Part shown: piece after piece, positions 32,054 to 44,900 of the stretch
Position numbering within the stretch: position 1 is the first letter of the stretch
How the letters are laid out: every line of letters begins with the position of its first letter
Assembly: GCF_022605725.1 (NCBI RefSeq)
Contig: NC_065548.1
Coordinates: 10,945,644 to 11,009,643 of the forward strand
Source: Anthonomus grandis grandis
Taxonomy: Eukaryota; Arthropoda; Insecta; Coleoptera; Curculionidae
Length of the DNA stretch: 64,000 nucleotides
Reading direction: 5' to 3'
Notes under the pieces: model-generated
Seen by the model: the letters and a program-made list of their open reading frames with translations, nothing else
Databases searched by the model: none
Told to the model about the DNA's origin: nothing
Position numbers and translations under genes: made by a program

Positions 32054-32814
32054 TTTCATAGGTTGTTAAATAAATGGCTTGACACCTAATAAGAATTATA
32101 TGGTCTTTAATTTTAAAAAAATATTCAAAAAGCAAAAATGGGAATGCCCATATTGCTAAAGTCAAAAAAAACGAATCATAAAATCCTTAAAAATCTGGTT
32201 AAGGGTTCTTAGAATTTTCAAAAGTGAAGAAATAACCCTTTCAAATTAAAAAAAGTTTCTTTAAAGATTAATTAAAAGTTGATATTTTTTGAATCAAGGA
32301 TGTCAAAGATATGATAAATAAAATACAGTTCTTTCAAATAAATTTATTGAACAGTCTCAGTAGTATTAGCAAAATTATATTTCCAAGGTTCTTTTAAAGT
32401 AAAACGAATTACATCTTAAGAGTATGCAATTTAAAATGCTCATGCCTTCAAACCAAGAAAGTTTAAAAATATCTATTTTTAAATATCTTTCTATTGAAAC
32501 AATATCAAAGTTGATATTTAAAAATATAAAACAAACAGAAATTAAAATATCTAGAGGCAAGTAAATTTTTCAACTCATATTACTGGAACCAATAAAGTTA
32601 GAGAAAAAAAAATTAAAATACAGTTTGTTCTAACAAAATAATTGCATAAGTATTGTAGAATTTAAAAAAGATATCCCTGAGCTCACCTTTCCTATAAATT
32701 CCTATTTATATTTAATTCGTTTCTAATTAATTAAATTTTTTTTTAATTAATCAATATTGCCAAAAAAAGCAAAAGTAGCAACCCTAAAAAAATTACATTA
32801 ACAGGTTGCAACTT
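32054..32814. other. AT-rich sequence, no gene seen
   Basis: No supported feature other than AT-rich DNA. Confidence 0.5.
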
Positions 32815-33020
32815 AATTGCCTGGAAAAATATTTCAATTACTTCCAGACACTTAAGTAAAATTAACCATCTTAGAGTGTAACAGAGTCCAACTCAACTAC
32901 CTGTACCTACCATACATTTACTGAGTAAAGATTATAAAATTAGCCTGAAATTATTCATTCAATGATGAAATGATCGAAAAGATAAATCCAGGAAAAAATT
33001 GCCTGAAATTTCAACTAAGT
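32815..33020. repeat. Dispersed TGCCTGGAA-motif repeat
   Basis: TTGCCTGGAAAAA near 32817, ACTTCCAGACA near 32849 in inverted orientation, and TTGCCTGAAATTTCAACT near 33000 match the motif family expanded at 14603-15245. The inverted pair could form a hairpin. Confidence 0.5.
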
Positions 33021-33327
33021 AAAATACAATTAAGACAATTAATAGTTCAACTACTTTTATGTTTTATTATTTAATTAATTAACTAATCTTTTACCTTAAG
33101 TTATTAAGAACTTCGAAAAATGATGCAGTTGAATAGATTTTCCTAAAATTTAGACAATTTCCCGGATTTTCACAGCCAACTTTTTCTAATGGCAGTACAT
33201 CCAAATTATCAATTCTGTGTAGTTGAACCGTAATTTTATTTTATCTCAGACAAATCAGTGCTTCAATTTAAAAAAAAATCAATATTTTTTGTATTTCAAA
33301 TTAAGTTAATGTTTTAATTTAAGTATG
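33021..33327. other. No gene seen
   Basis: AT-rich DNA with no supported feature. Confidence 0.45.
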
Positions 33328-33353
33328 ATTACAACCGAAACGTTGATTGTAAT
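33328..33353 (+). ncRNA. Possible hammerhead remnant lacking the CUGAUGA half
   Basis: ATTACAA (33328-33334) and TTGTAAT (33347-33353) are reverse complements around CCGAAACGTTGA. GAA, ACGU, U is the right side of a short-stem-III hammerhead, and the flanking arms would be its stem I. A deletion of CUGAUGA plus stem II would produce this arrangement. The alternative is chance. Confidence 0.3.
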
Positions 33354-34388
33354 AAATAATTACACTTTTTCTATATTGAAAAATAATCAGCCAAAACTGT
33401 GAAAGAAATTAGGTTTTTACATTGATTTGTATTTCATTTATTAATTTAACAATAAAAAATATTATAAAAAAATATTTTTATATTCTTTATTTACAGTTGG
33501 TATATTTTCTGAATTAAATATAATAAATAAAAATAAGGTAAAAAAACCTAAACGTGGAGATATTTAGTTACCTAATATAGCTAATTACCAATAATTAGGC
33601 CTAGTCATTAGATAATTCACGTAATGATTATTTCTCTTTTTTATTTTTAAATCTTAGTTCTTAAGAGAACGGTAAAAGAATAAACCATAATATAACGCTT
33701 TCTCTATACCAAGTAATGTCCAAACATATAATTTATTTCATTTAGGAAAACGGTTACTTTCTTTGCTATACGTAAAATCATATAAATAATTAAATTATTA
33801 GCTGCTTTTGTAAAAAAAATCACGTGTACATACTTTCTGTTGCTAGTCTGAAGAGCGGAAACCTGCGTCATTTTTCTTAGTTTAAATATATTGTTATTTG
33901 CTTGTTAACCTTCTTTATTAAGAAAAAGGCTGGGTTTACCTTTGTGAGTGGTAATCGACCTAGTAGTTACATTGAAAGTTTATTAATTTCGAGAAATGCT
34001 TAGAATGGAAAATTTATTGCTATACACATCAGTTATAAATAATAATAAAGTACGTATGCCTTAAAGATGCAACGGAATTGATAATGCCAATAATATTAAT
34101 AAAAATTTGCTTTTAAATTAGTGATCGATAATTATAAATTGGACGTGGTATTTTGTGGGTAAATTGGTCAAGTAGTAAATGAAATAAAATTAAATGAATA
34201 TATTACTGTATAACAAAATAGTTTTTGCAGTGGTCACTAGGGGATATATGTAGATCTCTTGCATAAAACTAAAAGTTGACCATAAAGATACCTTAAAAAT
34301 TAAAAACATTTAGATCACATCATCATATTTTATTTATTTAATTTTATATTGCTCAGCAGAGCAAATTCAATAGGATGTACTGGAAATA
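33354..34388. other. AT-rich sequence, no gene seen
   Basis: Several TAATTA-type sites at 33575-33640, but no structure I can support. Confidence 0.45.
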
Positions 34389-34390
34389 TA

Positions 34391-36621
34391 CAGGGTGTCC
34401 GGAAAAAAGAGGCCAATCCGCCGGCCACATATACCTCGGACCAAAATAATGCGACTTTCGTTATGCCAGTATTTAATTGGGCGCTTGGTATTCAATATAC
34501 AGGGCGTCAAAATGATAAATATAAAATCGTTTTTTTTTAATAAGTCGAGTGTTTCATAAGATATTAAATTAAAATTTGGTATGAGGGGGTTTTTTGGAAC
34601 GAGAAATTGAAATCCGTTCACGGATTAGCTATACCTTGCAGAGGGCGCCACCTGCGGTATATTGCATGTGTTAAAAGTACCAAAACTTTTTTGTTTCCCT
34701 GTATAATAAAGTTCTAGTAAAAAATTCTAATTATCCAATCTTTTCGTGTAAAAAAAGTATTCTTAGTAAATGTCCTGCCTGAGAATCCGTTTATTAGATA
34801 TCTTAATTTTAAAATCTAGATACTTCTTTCTAAACAAATTGGCTGACCTCGGGATTCAGTAACTTTTTACGTACTGTCAAAGTAACAAATTTAAACGCTT
34901 CTGACGCTCTTTACAAGCTTCTCAATTACTCCTAAAATAAATCTACGTTTCTTAATTTACTTATTTGTATTTGGTGTGTTTTCTTACAATTTATAAAACC
35001 ATAATGACTCATAGACCAAGAAATGTACCCTTTTCCGAAATTGCGAATATGTTTTTGATGTTTGGCAAGTTTTAAATATTATTGTAAACGGTAAATACCT
35101 GTCAATTCTTAACTAGGAAAATGTGACTCCAATGCTAGTTTAGCCGCTAGACGCTATACCCAAACATTCCCAAATCGATTTCATCCCAAAAGAAAATATT
35201 TTTTAAATTTGATTAACTGCCTAAGGGAGACTGGAAGTTTCATCGAAAGACAGAAGGGTAATTGCGGCGGACCTCGTGCGGTGCAATTAGGATAAGAGGA
35301 AGAAATTCAAAGAAATGTCGAAGAATCACCAAACAAATAGTACTAGGGGTTTGGCTGAATGGGTGAGAATTGAGAAAACTGAGACACATGATATTTTACG
35401 GAGTTCAACAACTTCACCCATTTCATCTTCACCCGAATACCCGACGATCCCGAAGCAAGACTTGCTTTTTGTACATGGTTATGTAAAATGAATAATAGAA
35501 ATGTGGATTTTATAAGGGCGAATTTGTTTACTGACGAGGCCACGTTCACGAGAAACGGCATGACAAATATCCATAACGCACACATATTTGCTGAAGAGAA
35601 TCTTAGGGGCATAGTTGAGACACATCATCAAGTGGGCAGGTGTTCTGAATAACTTTCTTTTAGGACCTGTAATTTTACCAAGTAATTTGACTGGTGATTA
35701 ATTTCTGTTGTTTCTACAAGAAATACTGCCCGATTTGCTTAATGATTTGCCTCTTAATTTAAGACAAAATCTTTGGTTTCAACTCGATGGTGCTCCGGCT
35801 TAATTTGCTATAAATGTTAGGAACTATTTACATCAAGTATTTTCTAATCGCTGGATTGGTAGGGGTCGAGATGCTCCTGTTCCGTGGTCACTCCGTTCGC
35901 CCGACCTTATACCTTTGGATTTTTCAGTCTGGGGATGTATGAAAAACTTCATGATAATTTAAGGAAAAGAATCATTGCAGCTGGAGAGTATTTCAGGTTG
36001 AAACCAAATATTTTTCAAAGCCTTAGATTTTTATTTATAAAGGGGGCTTCTATGTGTATACAAACAAATGGAGGTCACGTAGACAAATAATTTAGGGTGA
36101 TTATTCTGTGATTTTTATTATAATAAGTAATTTAGCATTAATTTAGAAAAAATAATTTACGTTTATTTTGTTAACTTGTTAAAATGTATCTAGTTTTTAA
36201 AATTAAGATATCTAATAAACGGACTCTTAGGCCGACATTTACAAAGAATACTTTTTTTTACAAGAAAAGATTGGATAATTAGAATTTTTTACTAGAACTT
36301 TATTATACAGGGAAACAAAAAAGTTTTGGTACTTTTAACACATGCAATATACCGCAGGTGGCGCCCTCTGCAAGGTATAGCTAATCCGTGAACGGATTTC
36401 AATTTCTCGTTCCAAAAAACCCCCTCATACCAAATTTTAATTTAATATCTTATGAAAAACTCGACTTATTTAAAAAAAATGATTCTATATTTCTTATTTT
36501 GACGATCTGTATATTGAATACCGAGCGCCCAATTAAAAAATGGCATAACGAAAGTTTTCGGATTCTTTTGGTCCACCCTATATGTAGCCGGCGGATTGGC
36601 CTCCTTTTTTCGGACACCCTG
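34391..36621. mobile_element. Mariner element nested at the centre of a palindromic MITE
   Basis: The outer ends CAGGGTGTCCGG (34391) and its complement ending at 36621 are flanked by TA. Inverted arms extend about 430 bp each. Inside the arms a second set of ends, CAGGGCGTCAAAAT at 34500 and ATTTTGACGATCTG ending at 36509, is again flanked by TA. The outer arms (34391-34497 and 36512-36621) meet at GGTATTCAATA/TATTGAATACC, so removing the inner element and one TA leaves a palindrome whose exact centre is the TA. The inner element (34500-36509) carries the transposase at 35004-36090. Confidence 0.8.
35004..36090 (+). pseudogene. Mariner-superfamily transposase (long D-D spacing)
   Basis: From ATG 35004: MTHRPRNVPFSEIA, then ARRYTQTFPNRF with CLRETGSFIERQ (the DUF4817-type N-terminal region), LFTDEATFTRNG (first catalytic Asp), NNFLLGPVILPSNLTG, LWFQLDGAPA (second Asp), NVRNYLHQVFSNRWIGRG and SPDLIPLDFSVWGCM (third Asp). 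The gap between second and third Asp is over 40 residues, unlike the 34 of classical mariner and near the DD41D group. Several frameshifts and stops make it inactive. It enables TA-targeted cut-and-paste transposition in intact relatives. Confidence 0.8.
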
Positions 36622-36634
36622 TATATATTATTCA

Positions 36635-36965
36635 TATATTGCGCTCTTCTCAGCCACCTTATAAATTGCCTAGACCTGAAGGTGCGACAAGGATGGAGCG
36701 AGCAACGAGCACATCTAGGACATCTCGCGACACATGTGAAAAGTTGACAAATGTTCCGGAATAGTCGTTTACCTAATAAGCGTTTAGTCCAAGGTGTTCA
36801 GTTCAGGTCTGAATATTGGTGCGTAATTTAAAAATTAAAAGTTTAAATAAATAGTAGGAAATAAATATAGTATAAATAAATGTTTCTAGTAGTCTTAAGT
36901 CATTGTTATGTTATTATTTTATTAAGTCATTATTTTTGTATATCGAGTGTGAAAATTTATTCATT
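36635..36965 (+). repeat. Dispersed repeat pair, copy 1
   Basis: Blocks GAAGGTGCGACAAGGATGG, GAGCAACGAGCACA, CATCTCGCGACACA and GTTCAGTTCAGGTCTGAATA occur in the same order and orientation at 38760-39075. It begins just after the TA flank of the 34391-36621 element, which may have landed in or beside it. It could be an LTR or a non-autonomous element; no open frame is seen. Confidence 0.65.
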
Positions 36966-37116
36966 AAATACTTTTAGCCTAATTCTAACAGTTTCTTAGA
37001 TGAAATTTTCAAGCGTTAACTAAATAAATTTAAATTATAATTTAATTAAAGTAGTTAAATAATCCACAGAGGTCGCCTCGAAAGGCTCGTTAGAAATCCA
37101 AGTTTTTTTTCCAATG

Positions 37117-38240
37117 TAAATAAATAAATAAATAATATCTTTATTTAGGAGAAAAAGCTATATTAAATAAAAACATAAATGAAAAATAAAGTAAAAGTAT
37201 AAGTTGGCCATAACTGTATCAGGACACTCCGGTTTATCCATGGAGGGTCTCGGTAATCCAGAAACAGCATCCCGGTTCCAGAAATATCCTGCCAGAGGTA
37301 GATCATAAATTAAAACTAGACTTAACCTAAACATTATTTTCTTGCCCCACTTATTAAAAGCGCATTTAATTGTTGTTTGCCTTATAATAATAAAAATAAT
37401 GTCGACTCAAGTTGATCGAGTCGGTTCGGTTGCAAGCAGCCGATGACACACATTTGGAACTTGGTTGACCTTGCTGACCAGACACATTGGTTCCCCCGTG
37501 TAACACTTAGAAATGCTTCGGTAGTTCCAAGAAGCTGTAACCAGTATCCCGGTTGGCCCAAAAATACCCAGTCAACAGATAAACCCACAATCAAGATGAT
37601 GATTGGAGCGGAAACAATGCATACTATAGTAAAACCTAATAAACTACATAATTAAAATAACATAATAAAATAACAAACACAATTTTACTTATTCATGATA
37701 AATTCTCTCAAGAGCCCTCTGAATTGATTCAAAGTAATACAGTTTTTCATATTAGCAGGCAAGTTGTTAAATAGAAGTAAACCTTTGTATAGAACTGAAT
37801 TATGCATTTGGGTTGTGTTACATCTGTCGACCAATATGAAGTCTATACGATATCTCGTATTATAGTTATGTATATCTCCAAAAACTCTTAATTTATTACA
37901 AATATAATCGGAGAGCATCTGATGTTTTAATTAAAAAATATACAAATAGACATTATACAAAATTCTTTGATGTACAGACAACATATCTAGGACACCCAAC
38001 ATAGAGATAACAGGCGTGTAACGATTACAATTTAGAATCAGTCTCTTAGCCCTATTTTGAATTCTTTCCAGTTGGTCAATTCTATACTGTGGCAAGTTAA
38101 ACAATAATGTTGAACAGAACTGTAAATGAGGAAGAGCAATGGCGTTGTAAAGTTTTAATCTGATGTACATTGACAATTTTTTTCCAATTCTTGTGATAAA
38201 TCCAACTTTTTTTGACATAAATTGCATCTCATTACATAAA
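37117..38240 (-). pseudogene. Non-LTR RT C-terminal part with ATTT-type 3' end
   Basis: The frame 38227-37931 reads MSKKVGFITRIGKKLSMYIRL, LPHLQFCSTLLF, LERIQNRAKRLILNCNRYTP, MLGVLDMLSVHQRILYN. The next frame, 37918-37685, gives HNYNTRYRIDF, FNNLPANMK, FRGLLREFI. These are the RT thumb and C-terminal domain of a CR1/Jockey-like element. A 3' UTR of about 550 bp, unusually rich in G+C at 37200-37640, ends in an ATTT microsatellite at 37117-37136. The RT catalytic core is missing (5' truncation at about 38240). There is only one frameshift in about 180 codons, so it is a relatively young copy. Confidence 0.8.
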
Positions 38241-38759
38241 CTGCATGAGCATGGAAATTCAGATTGTAGTAATTTTTAATTTTTTTTTACTAACTTATGG
38301 ACATCTGGGGCTTACTATTTTCTTTTAAACTACCTTGAAGTATGCCAATATTTAATTGAAAAATTCAAATGTTCTGGATATGTACGATACTTTTTATGTA
38401 GTTATAAGCATGTATTAGTCCTTTATCTAAAACATTTTAAAAAAATTAACCAAAAAGTGTGATGGTGTCCAAAAAAAATGTATATTTTAAAGCCTCTAAA
38501 AAGAGAGTAAAATATTAAACAAGTTAAAATTAAAACCCTGTTAAACAAGCTCTTTATGATTGAACTCACAGGCTTACATAAAGACCAACTTGATGAGGAT
38601 ACTGTATAGAAAAATTCAAAACTTAAATCATTTTTTAAACGAGAATTATCAAAAAAAAATTATTAGTTATTTTAAGCCTGTTCTTAAATTTAACAACAAT
38701 TATGTTTTCTATAAACATTATGTTTTCTAAGTCTATTGCAATGATTGTAATAGCCGCAA
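38241..38759. other. AT-rich sequence, no gene seen
   Basis: No supported feature. Confidence 0.5.
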
Positions 38760-39075
38760 ATATACCAGCTGTTCTCCGATCCGATCGATCCGGTCGATCC
38801 GATCTCATTCGTCATCACTTAGATCCGAAGGTGCGAGAAGGATAGAATGAGCAACGAGCACACCTCACGACATCTCGTGACACACGTAAAAAGATATCGA
38901 ATGTCCCGGAACAGTGGACTGCCTAATATATCAGGCGCCGTCACCGCTAGTAGTTCAGTTTAAGTCTGAATATTGGCACGACTTTTAAAATTTTAAATTT
39001 TACATTATAAATAATATAGTATTTATAGTAGTTTTGTCTTTGTGTTTAGCGTGAACGTGTGTGTAGGAAAAATTA
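38760..39075 (+). repeat. Dispersed repeat pair, copy 2, with GATC-rich tract
   Basis: Second copy of the repeat at 36635-36965. Its left part contains a dense GATC tract (CCGATCCGATCGATCC, then GGTCGATCCGATC at 38776-38804) not seen in copy 1. It ends with GTTCAGTTTAAGTCTGAATA and an AT-rich tail. Confidence 0.65.
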
Positions 39076-39106
39076 CAATTGATGGTCCTAAAGTAAGTCA
39101 ATCCTA

Positions 39107-39316
39107 AGGTAAGTCCCCTTTTAAATGGTCAAAAATGCTAGAGCATATACAGGAGCCATAAAAAAGTAGTTTGAGATAGGACCCTGATGGTCAGAAGAGC
39201 GCCGTTTCCAAAATACAGGGTGTTGAAATTTTTTATCGATATCCTATCTCAAACTACTTTTCTATGGTTCTTGTATATACTGTAGCATTTTTCACTAGTT
39301 GAAAGCGGACACCCTG
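39107..39316. mobile_element. 210-bp MITE with mariner-like ends
   Basis: About 75 bp at each end are inverted repeats: AATGCTAGAGCATATACAGG and AGTAGTTTGAGATAGGA on the left against their complements on the right. The right end reads GACACCCTG followed by TA, and the left end is TA followed by a diverged AGGTAAGTCC. The size and TA flanks fit a Tc1/mariner-type MITE. Confidence 0.7.
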
Positions 39317-41959
39317 TAGGTTGAAAGGGGAAACACCTGATAAGTGTGTATAATATCTTAACAATATTAAGCTTATCAAAAGTATGATAAACGTTAAATA
39401 TTTTTAGGTTATAATTAAATAATTTTAAATGAGCCTTTTTCATTGAACACATTTACATAAAGACTAACTTACTTTATTGTAAATACTATAAAAAAATAAA
39501 ACGTTTTTTGTTAAATATTGAAAATTGTATGCTTAAAATAAAATTGATCATTTTGAGCTTTCTTAAAGCTTTTTAAGTTCCACCACAAACATGATAATTG
39601 TATTTTAAATTCTTACAAAAATAAATAAAACACTCTTTTTCGATTGAGCTTTAAGCCTGCAATCCTTTAAAGTGTCAAGTATAAAGCTGATATAATTTGT
39701 GTTTTTTGTTTCTATTAAATTCCTGAAAAAAATACTCAACATATATCCTTAACTGTTTTAACCAAAAACCAAAAAACAAATGTACCACTGACGATGTGTT
39801 AATGAGCCGAGATGTTCCTGACAAATCCCGAGTAATTAGTTGGGAACAGCCATTTTAATAGTTTCTCGTTAATCATTTCAATATTTTACCGTAAAACTTG
39901 CCAACTTATGAAAACTTAAATAACAGATGATGCTTTTTATATTATAACCTAAGTAAACTATAAAGAATAAGTTAAAGACACTATGAAACAAAACAAGGCC
40001 ATAATTTCATAATAATCCTCATATCTTATGGGCGTTATGGATCATTTGTTTTCTTATGGATTGAATTCCTTATATTTAATTATTGAATAAAAAAAAAACA
40101 AATAATTTATGAAAAAAAGTTATAATGCGTTAACATCGATTTTATATATTATTACATTTTCTCCACCAACTGGCTTTTCTGAATTCACAAATATCATTCT
40201 TTTTCGATGGTTTTTAATAGGGACTCTTGACAAAACATCAGAAAATGATCTTGTTTAAAGAGTTTTTTATTTTTTATATTTTTTCTCTTTATATATTTTT
40301 ATAATTTTTGAATTTTATCAAATTTGGTCCAAGCAGTTGAACTACAATGAAATAATTTTTACACTTGAAGGTGATGAAAAACAATTTCACGCGCCTGGAA
40401 GTAATAAGAAACTTGGTTCAATAGTTTGGAAAAAATAAAAAATACCTTAAGCTTCTAGCTAATATTTTTTTCTAAATAGGTGAGCTAATTTTTTATTACT
40501 TCCAGGCCCTTGAAATATTTTTTCAACACTTTTAGATATAAAAATAATTTTTGCTAATTTTTTACTGTAACTTCCTGGGAAAAATTAAACGCACTTAAGG
40601 CTCCTAAGTAATTATTTTGTTTAGGCACTTAGGATATCCAAGTTACCATCGATTTTCCATAAAAAACTCTCAATTTTTTCATTTTTTCAGGTTGAAAAAT
40701 AGCTGAAAGTCGATGTAATTACTTGTCAGTGTGTTTGCTCCAGACTCTAGAAAAACCAATTATAAGCAAGCCAAAAAGTTTAATTAATAAGCTTCTCTAT
40801 TTTTTTTTCTTTCATTTTATACTTTTATAACCTATGCTTGACTTGCACATAAAATAATTCCCTTCATATTTTTTCATTCTAAAAATATATACTACTGAAT
40901 TAATAAGTCTAATTAAATGGACTTACTATTATTAACAAAAATACCGAACAATAATCATTATAACAAGTTATAATAAAAAGCCAAAACATAATTAAAATCA
41001 CTGGATCCAAACCGTTCCCGACAATTAAAAAAAAAATGTTTTGACTGACTGTTATTGTGATTTTTATCAGCTACATCAGTTTTCGGTGCACAATCAGAGC
41101 CGCTGCACCTGATTTTTAATAAATTCCCATTAACAATTTCGTTCATATTTTGCAGTCACTTGCTATAGTTTTTTTTCTGCCGTACATAGTCCAGGAGCTT
41201 AACAAGAAATAATAAAAAAACTGCGTACATTTAGTCTTGAATTCTAAGTTGAATTCTGTTGCTAATATTTTTTTAAAGAAACTTATAAAGACTTGATGTA
41301 ATACTTTGGGCTGATCCAAGCTTGGCACTATTAGCCATTTTTTTAGTAGCTACAAAGCTCTTGGACTGTATTTATATCACTTTTACCATTTTTATTGTTT
41401 GTCAACGGGAGTAGATTAATTTTATGCATGCCGCTTTTAAAACGACTGCATATTGGTAAAAGTATTGACATCTGTATATATTTGAATTTTTAACTGCTCG
41501 TTTACAAAATATTTAATTAGCATAGGATATCGGCTTTATTAGATCAATCTGGCCCAATGAACAAGTAAAATTGTAAGCCAAATCACATTAAAAAAAATTA
41601 CTGAGTAGGTAAAAAAATAGAATGGAAACACGTAGAATGTATCGAAAAATTCTAAGTGAAACTGAAGTTTGAAGAGTAATTAATAAAAAAAGTATAATGA
41701 ATTGATACTTTATAATAATTTATTATGGAACCATTTATTCTTCAATTTACTTTTAAAACAATGTATGTCCAAAACTTGGTTTTCATTTCTTTTGTTCTTG
41801 TTAAATTCTTCTATACCAGAAGCTTTATTTTTAGCAAAAATAAACTTGTTTGCTTTTGAAACATAAACATTAGAAAAATTCCCAATTTTCTGTTTAATGG
41901 CTAAAAATGAAGTAACTTAAAACATAAATGGAACAAAACAACACCTTTAAACATTTTTA
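39317..41959. other. AT-rich sequence with TGCCTGGAA-family motifs, no gene seen
   Basis: No coding remnant recognised. Between 40330 and 40580 several copies of the motif family occur in both orientations (AAGCAGTTGAACT, CGCCTGGAAGTAATAAGAA, TTACTTCCAGGCCC, AACTTCCTGGGAA). A mildly GC-rich patch at 41040-41110 has no supported frame. Confidence 0.45.
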
Positions 41960-44900
41960 AAATTATAAAACATATTTTTTAATGCATATGCATGAATTTA
42001 GCAATATAACTTTCATGGTAGAATCTCATGACTTACACAGTCAAATGCTTTTGATAAGTTACAAAAAACTTCAGCGGAAGTCGCTGTCCTATTGATCTAA
42101 GAATGAGGTGCATGAAGAAAGTTGTACAAAGCATTATTTGTCTTGACAATTTTTTTTAATGGAATAGGTGTAAAGGAGATGGTTACAGTTAGATGCCATC
42201 CTCGTAAGTTGGTATAACTTGTATATATTTAAAACAAGATGAAAAAGTGTCAGGATTTAAAGAAGTTAATTGATGAGTATATTACATTTGATTTAGGTAA
42301 TGTGCGAAAATCACAATTGATTTTGTGAACAAAACTTATTGATTTATGTTCCTACTCTCCTTCTGATTATTGAGTTTCTTATCCGATCTGGGTACAACTA
42401 CGATTGCTTAGAAAATGTCATTAAATGGCGATGAAGAGACCAATAATACTGGAGAAAACATGTGCAAACTTCAGCAGGATGAAAATTAGGTGAACGGTGA
42501 CTTAAAGACCAGATGGGTAAAATGGAAAAAGTCCTGGACCATAGGAACTCCCTTTCAATATTCTTAAGATAAAATGATAAAATGATGTAGGAAACGTGTC
42601 TTCGCAGCAGAATCTTATGACTCACACAGTTAAATGCTTTTCATATGTCACAAAAAAACTACAACTCTCACTCCCGTTGATGCGTGAGTGAGGAAAATTG
42701 TACATGGTATTATTTGTATCTTGTTGAAATCCAAAACTTGAAAAACAAATTTTACAGTATTGACTTATAATAAAGAAATTAAACAACGCGACAACTTTTT
42801 TTGAATGAGGTAGATCAAAGGCTGATTTGCTTACAGTAGGTGGTATACCTTTAACAAATTTAAAACAAGATAAAAATGAGGATCTATTACGAAAAAATAT
42901 TAATAGTTTCAATCGTATTGGCTATTGGCTGAGTCATCCAGAGAGATCAATTAATGAGTAATTTAGCTTATATATAGATGATTCAATTGCGAGTATCACA
43001 ATTGATTTTGTGAACGAATCTTATTGACAATGTTTCTGCTCCCGCTCTGTTTATTACTAGATCTGATGTGAGTACAACTGGATTACTTAGACAATTTTAT
43101 TGATTGGCGATGATACCGATAATACTGGAGAAAGCTGGAGCAAGCTTCAACAGAATGAAAATTAGGCAATCGATAACTTAAAGACCAGATGGAAAAAATG
43201 GAAGAAGTCTTGAATCATAGCAACTTCCTATCAACGTTCCTAAAATATTAGAAAATAATCTTCATCGCAGATGGGTGTATTTAAAAGACCTGTATCAATT
43301 CCGGCAAAATCTCATGGCTCACCGTATCAAATACTGTTAATAAGTCACAAAAAGCTGTAGCGGAACTCGTATTCCTATTGATCTAAGAATAAGGTGTATC
43401 AAGAATGTTGTACATAGGATCATTTGTACCCTGTTGGAAGCCAAATTTTGTTAGCAAATATTAGCTTATTTACTTTTATAAAAGAACGAATGCGAACCTT
43501 CTATATTGCTTTTAATAGCCTTTCAATTGTTTTGAATGAGATAGATGAAAGGGAGTTTTACTTAAAATTAGATGCCATCCATCCTTATAAAATGATATAA
43601 CTTTTACCAATTTTATACACTTATGGGGGGCGCCACTTGCACAGCTCTGTATGACATTTTAATTAAATTTAATAATTATTTTGTCATTTTTACCTCAAAA
43701 AGGTATACCTGTAAAAAGTTGATATGAGCAACCGCATATTTGGATTTAAAAAAATTACTACCTGTCTAATTTTATTGTGGCAAAATTAAAAAGAAACTGT
43801 ATAACTAAACAATATATGTTTTAATATTCAATAAAATTATTATTCCTAAATTATGTGCAACAAAACTTAAGCTTTATAATTTTCAAAAATTCCACCATTT
43901 ACTTCTAAGCTCTGCGGTATGTTTTGTGGATAGATTTGGGCGAACTTCATAGACTTTGTGCTGCATTTCTTAACCGATCCAGTAATAATTCTCTTGCATT
44001 TAAAGAAAATACTCTTGATTTTAGCCACTCTCAAAGACAATAATCCAAAGGATTCAGGTCTGGCGATCTAGGTGGCCAATTATACGAACCACCCTGACCA
44101 ATCCATCGGTTTTGAAAGTTTTGCTTTAAAAACTACTCTTATAGTTTACGCTGTAGTGTGCAGAGGCTCGATCATATTGCAAATAAATGTTTGGTCTTAC
44201 ATTAAGGGGATATTTTCTAATAGATATCTCAAGTGAACAAAACATACCTATACAAACTTCGATTTTCATTAATCTACTTGTATTTTTAACTCAAAATCAC
44301 CCTCTTGCAAATAATGAACCCACTGTAAAGACAAAGGGTATACACAATTGATGTGAAGATTTCTCTAAACAGACGGTTGCATAACTTGAAAAGTATTTTC
44401 AATCCATCTAATGCTTATACTTGAAGCATTTTCGACGGCACTGAGCATAGCCCATTCTAATTCAACATCAGGTTTGATATAAGTTTCACACTTGGAAACA
44501 TCCTAGATTCAAGATAATAAATGTTATGAACAGAATTTAACAGTAATAAAATTTGATCTTATTTATTATAACTCACGTTGCTATTGCTAAGTAAGAGGAC
44601 GAAAGATGACAACGCCAACCAGCAGTTGCTCTGGCAGACAAGGCGCACTTCTATCTTCTTACAATACGTGCATGTGCTTTTTATGTATATTTGATAAAAA
44701 AAAACATTTTTAAAAAATCAAATGCGTCGTATTTCAAAATTATGTAATGCTAAAGCTCCCCACATTATCATAAATTTTATTTAAAAAAATGAAAATTTAA
44801 ATACAATTTTTACACGCTGTATTTCACTGTAAGTATTGACAATTCCTTATGAATCACCCGGTACATTCTGATTTAGTTAATGCTTCCGCAAATTGATTTT

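Noticed and set aside
34367..34621. Open frames within the inverted arms (also 36388-36747 and 36450-36635)
   Set aside because: They lie in terminal inverted repeats and appear in mirrored form at both ends; not genes.
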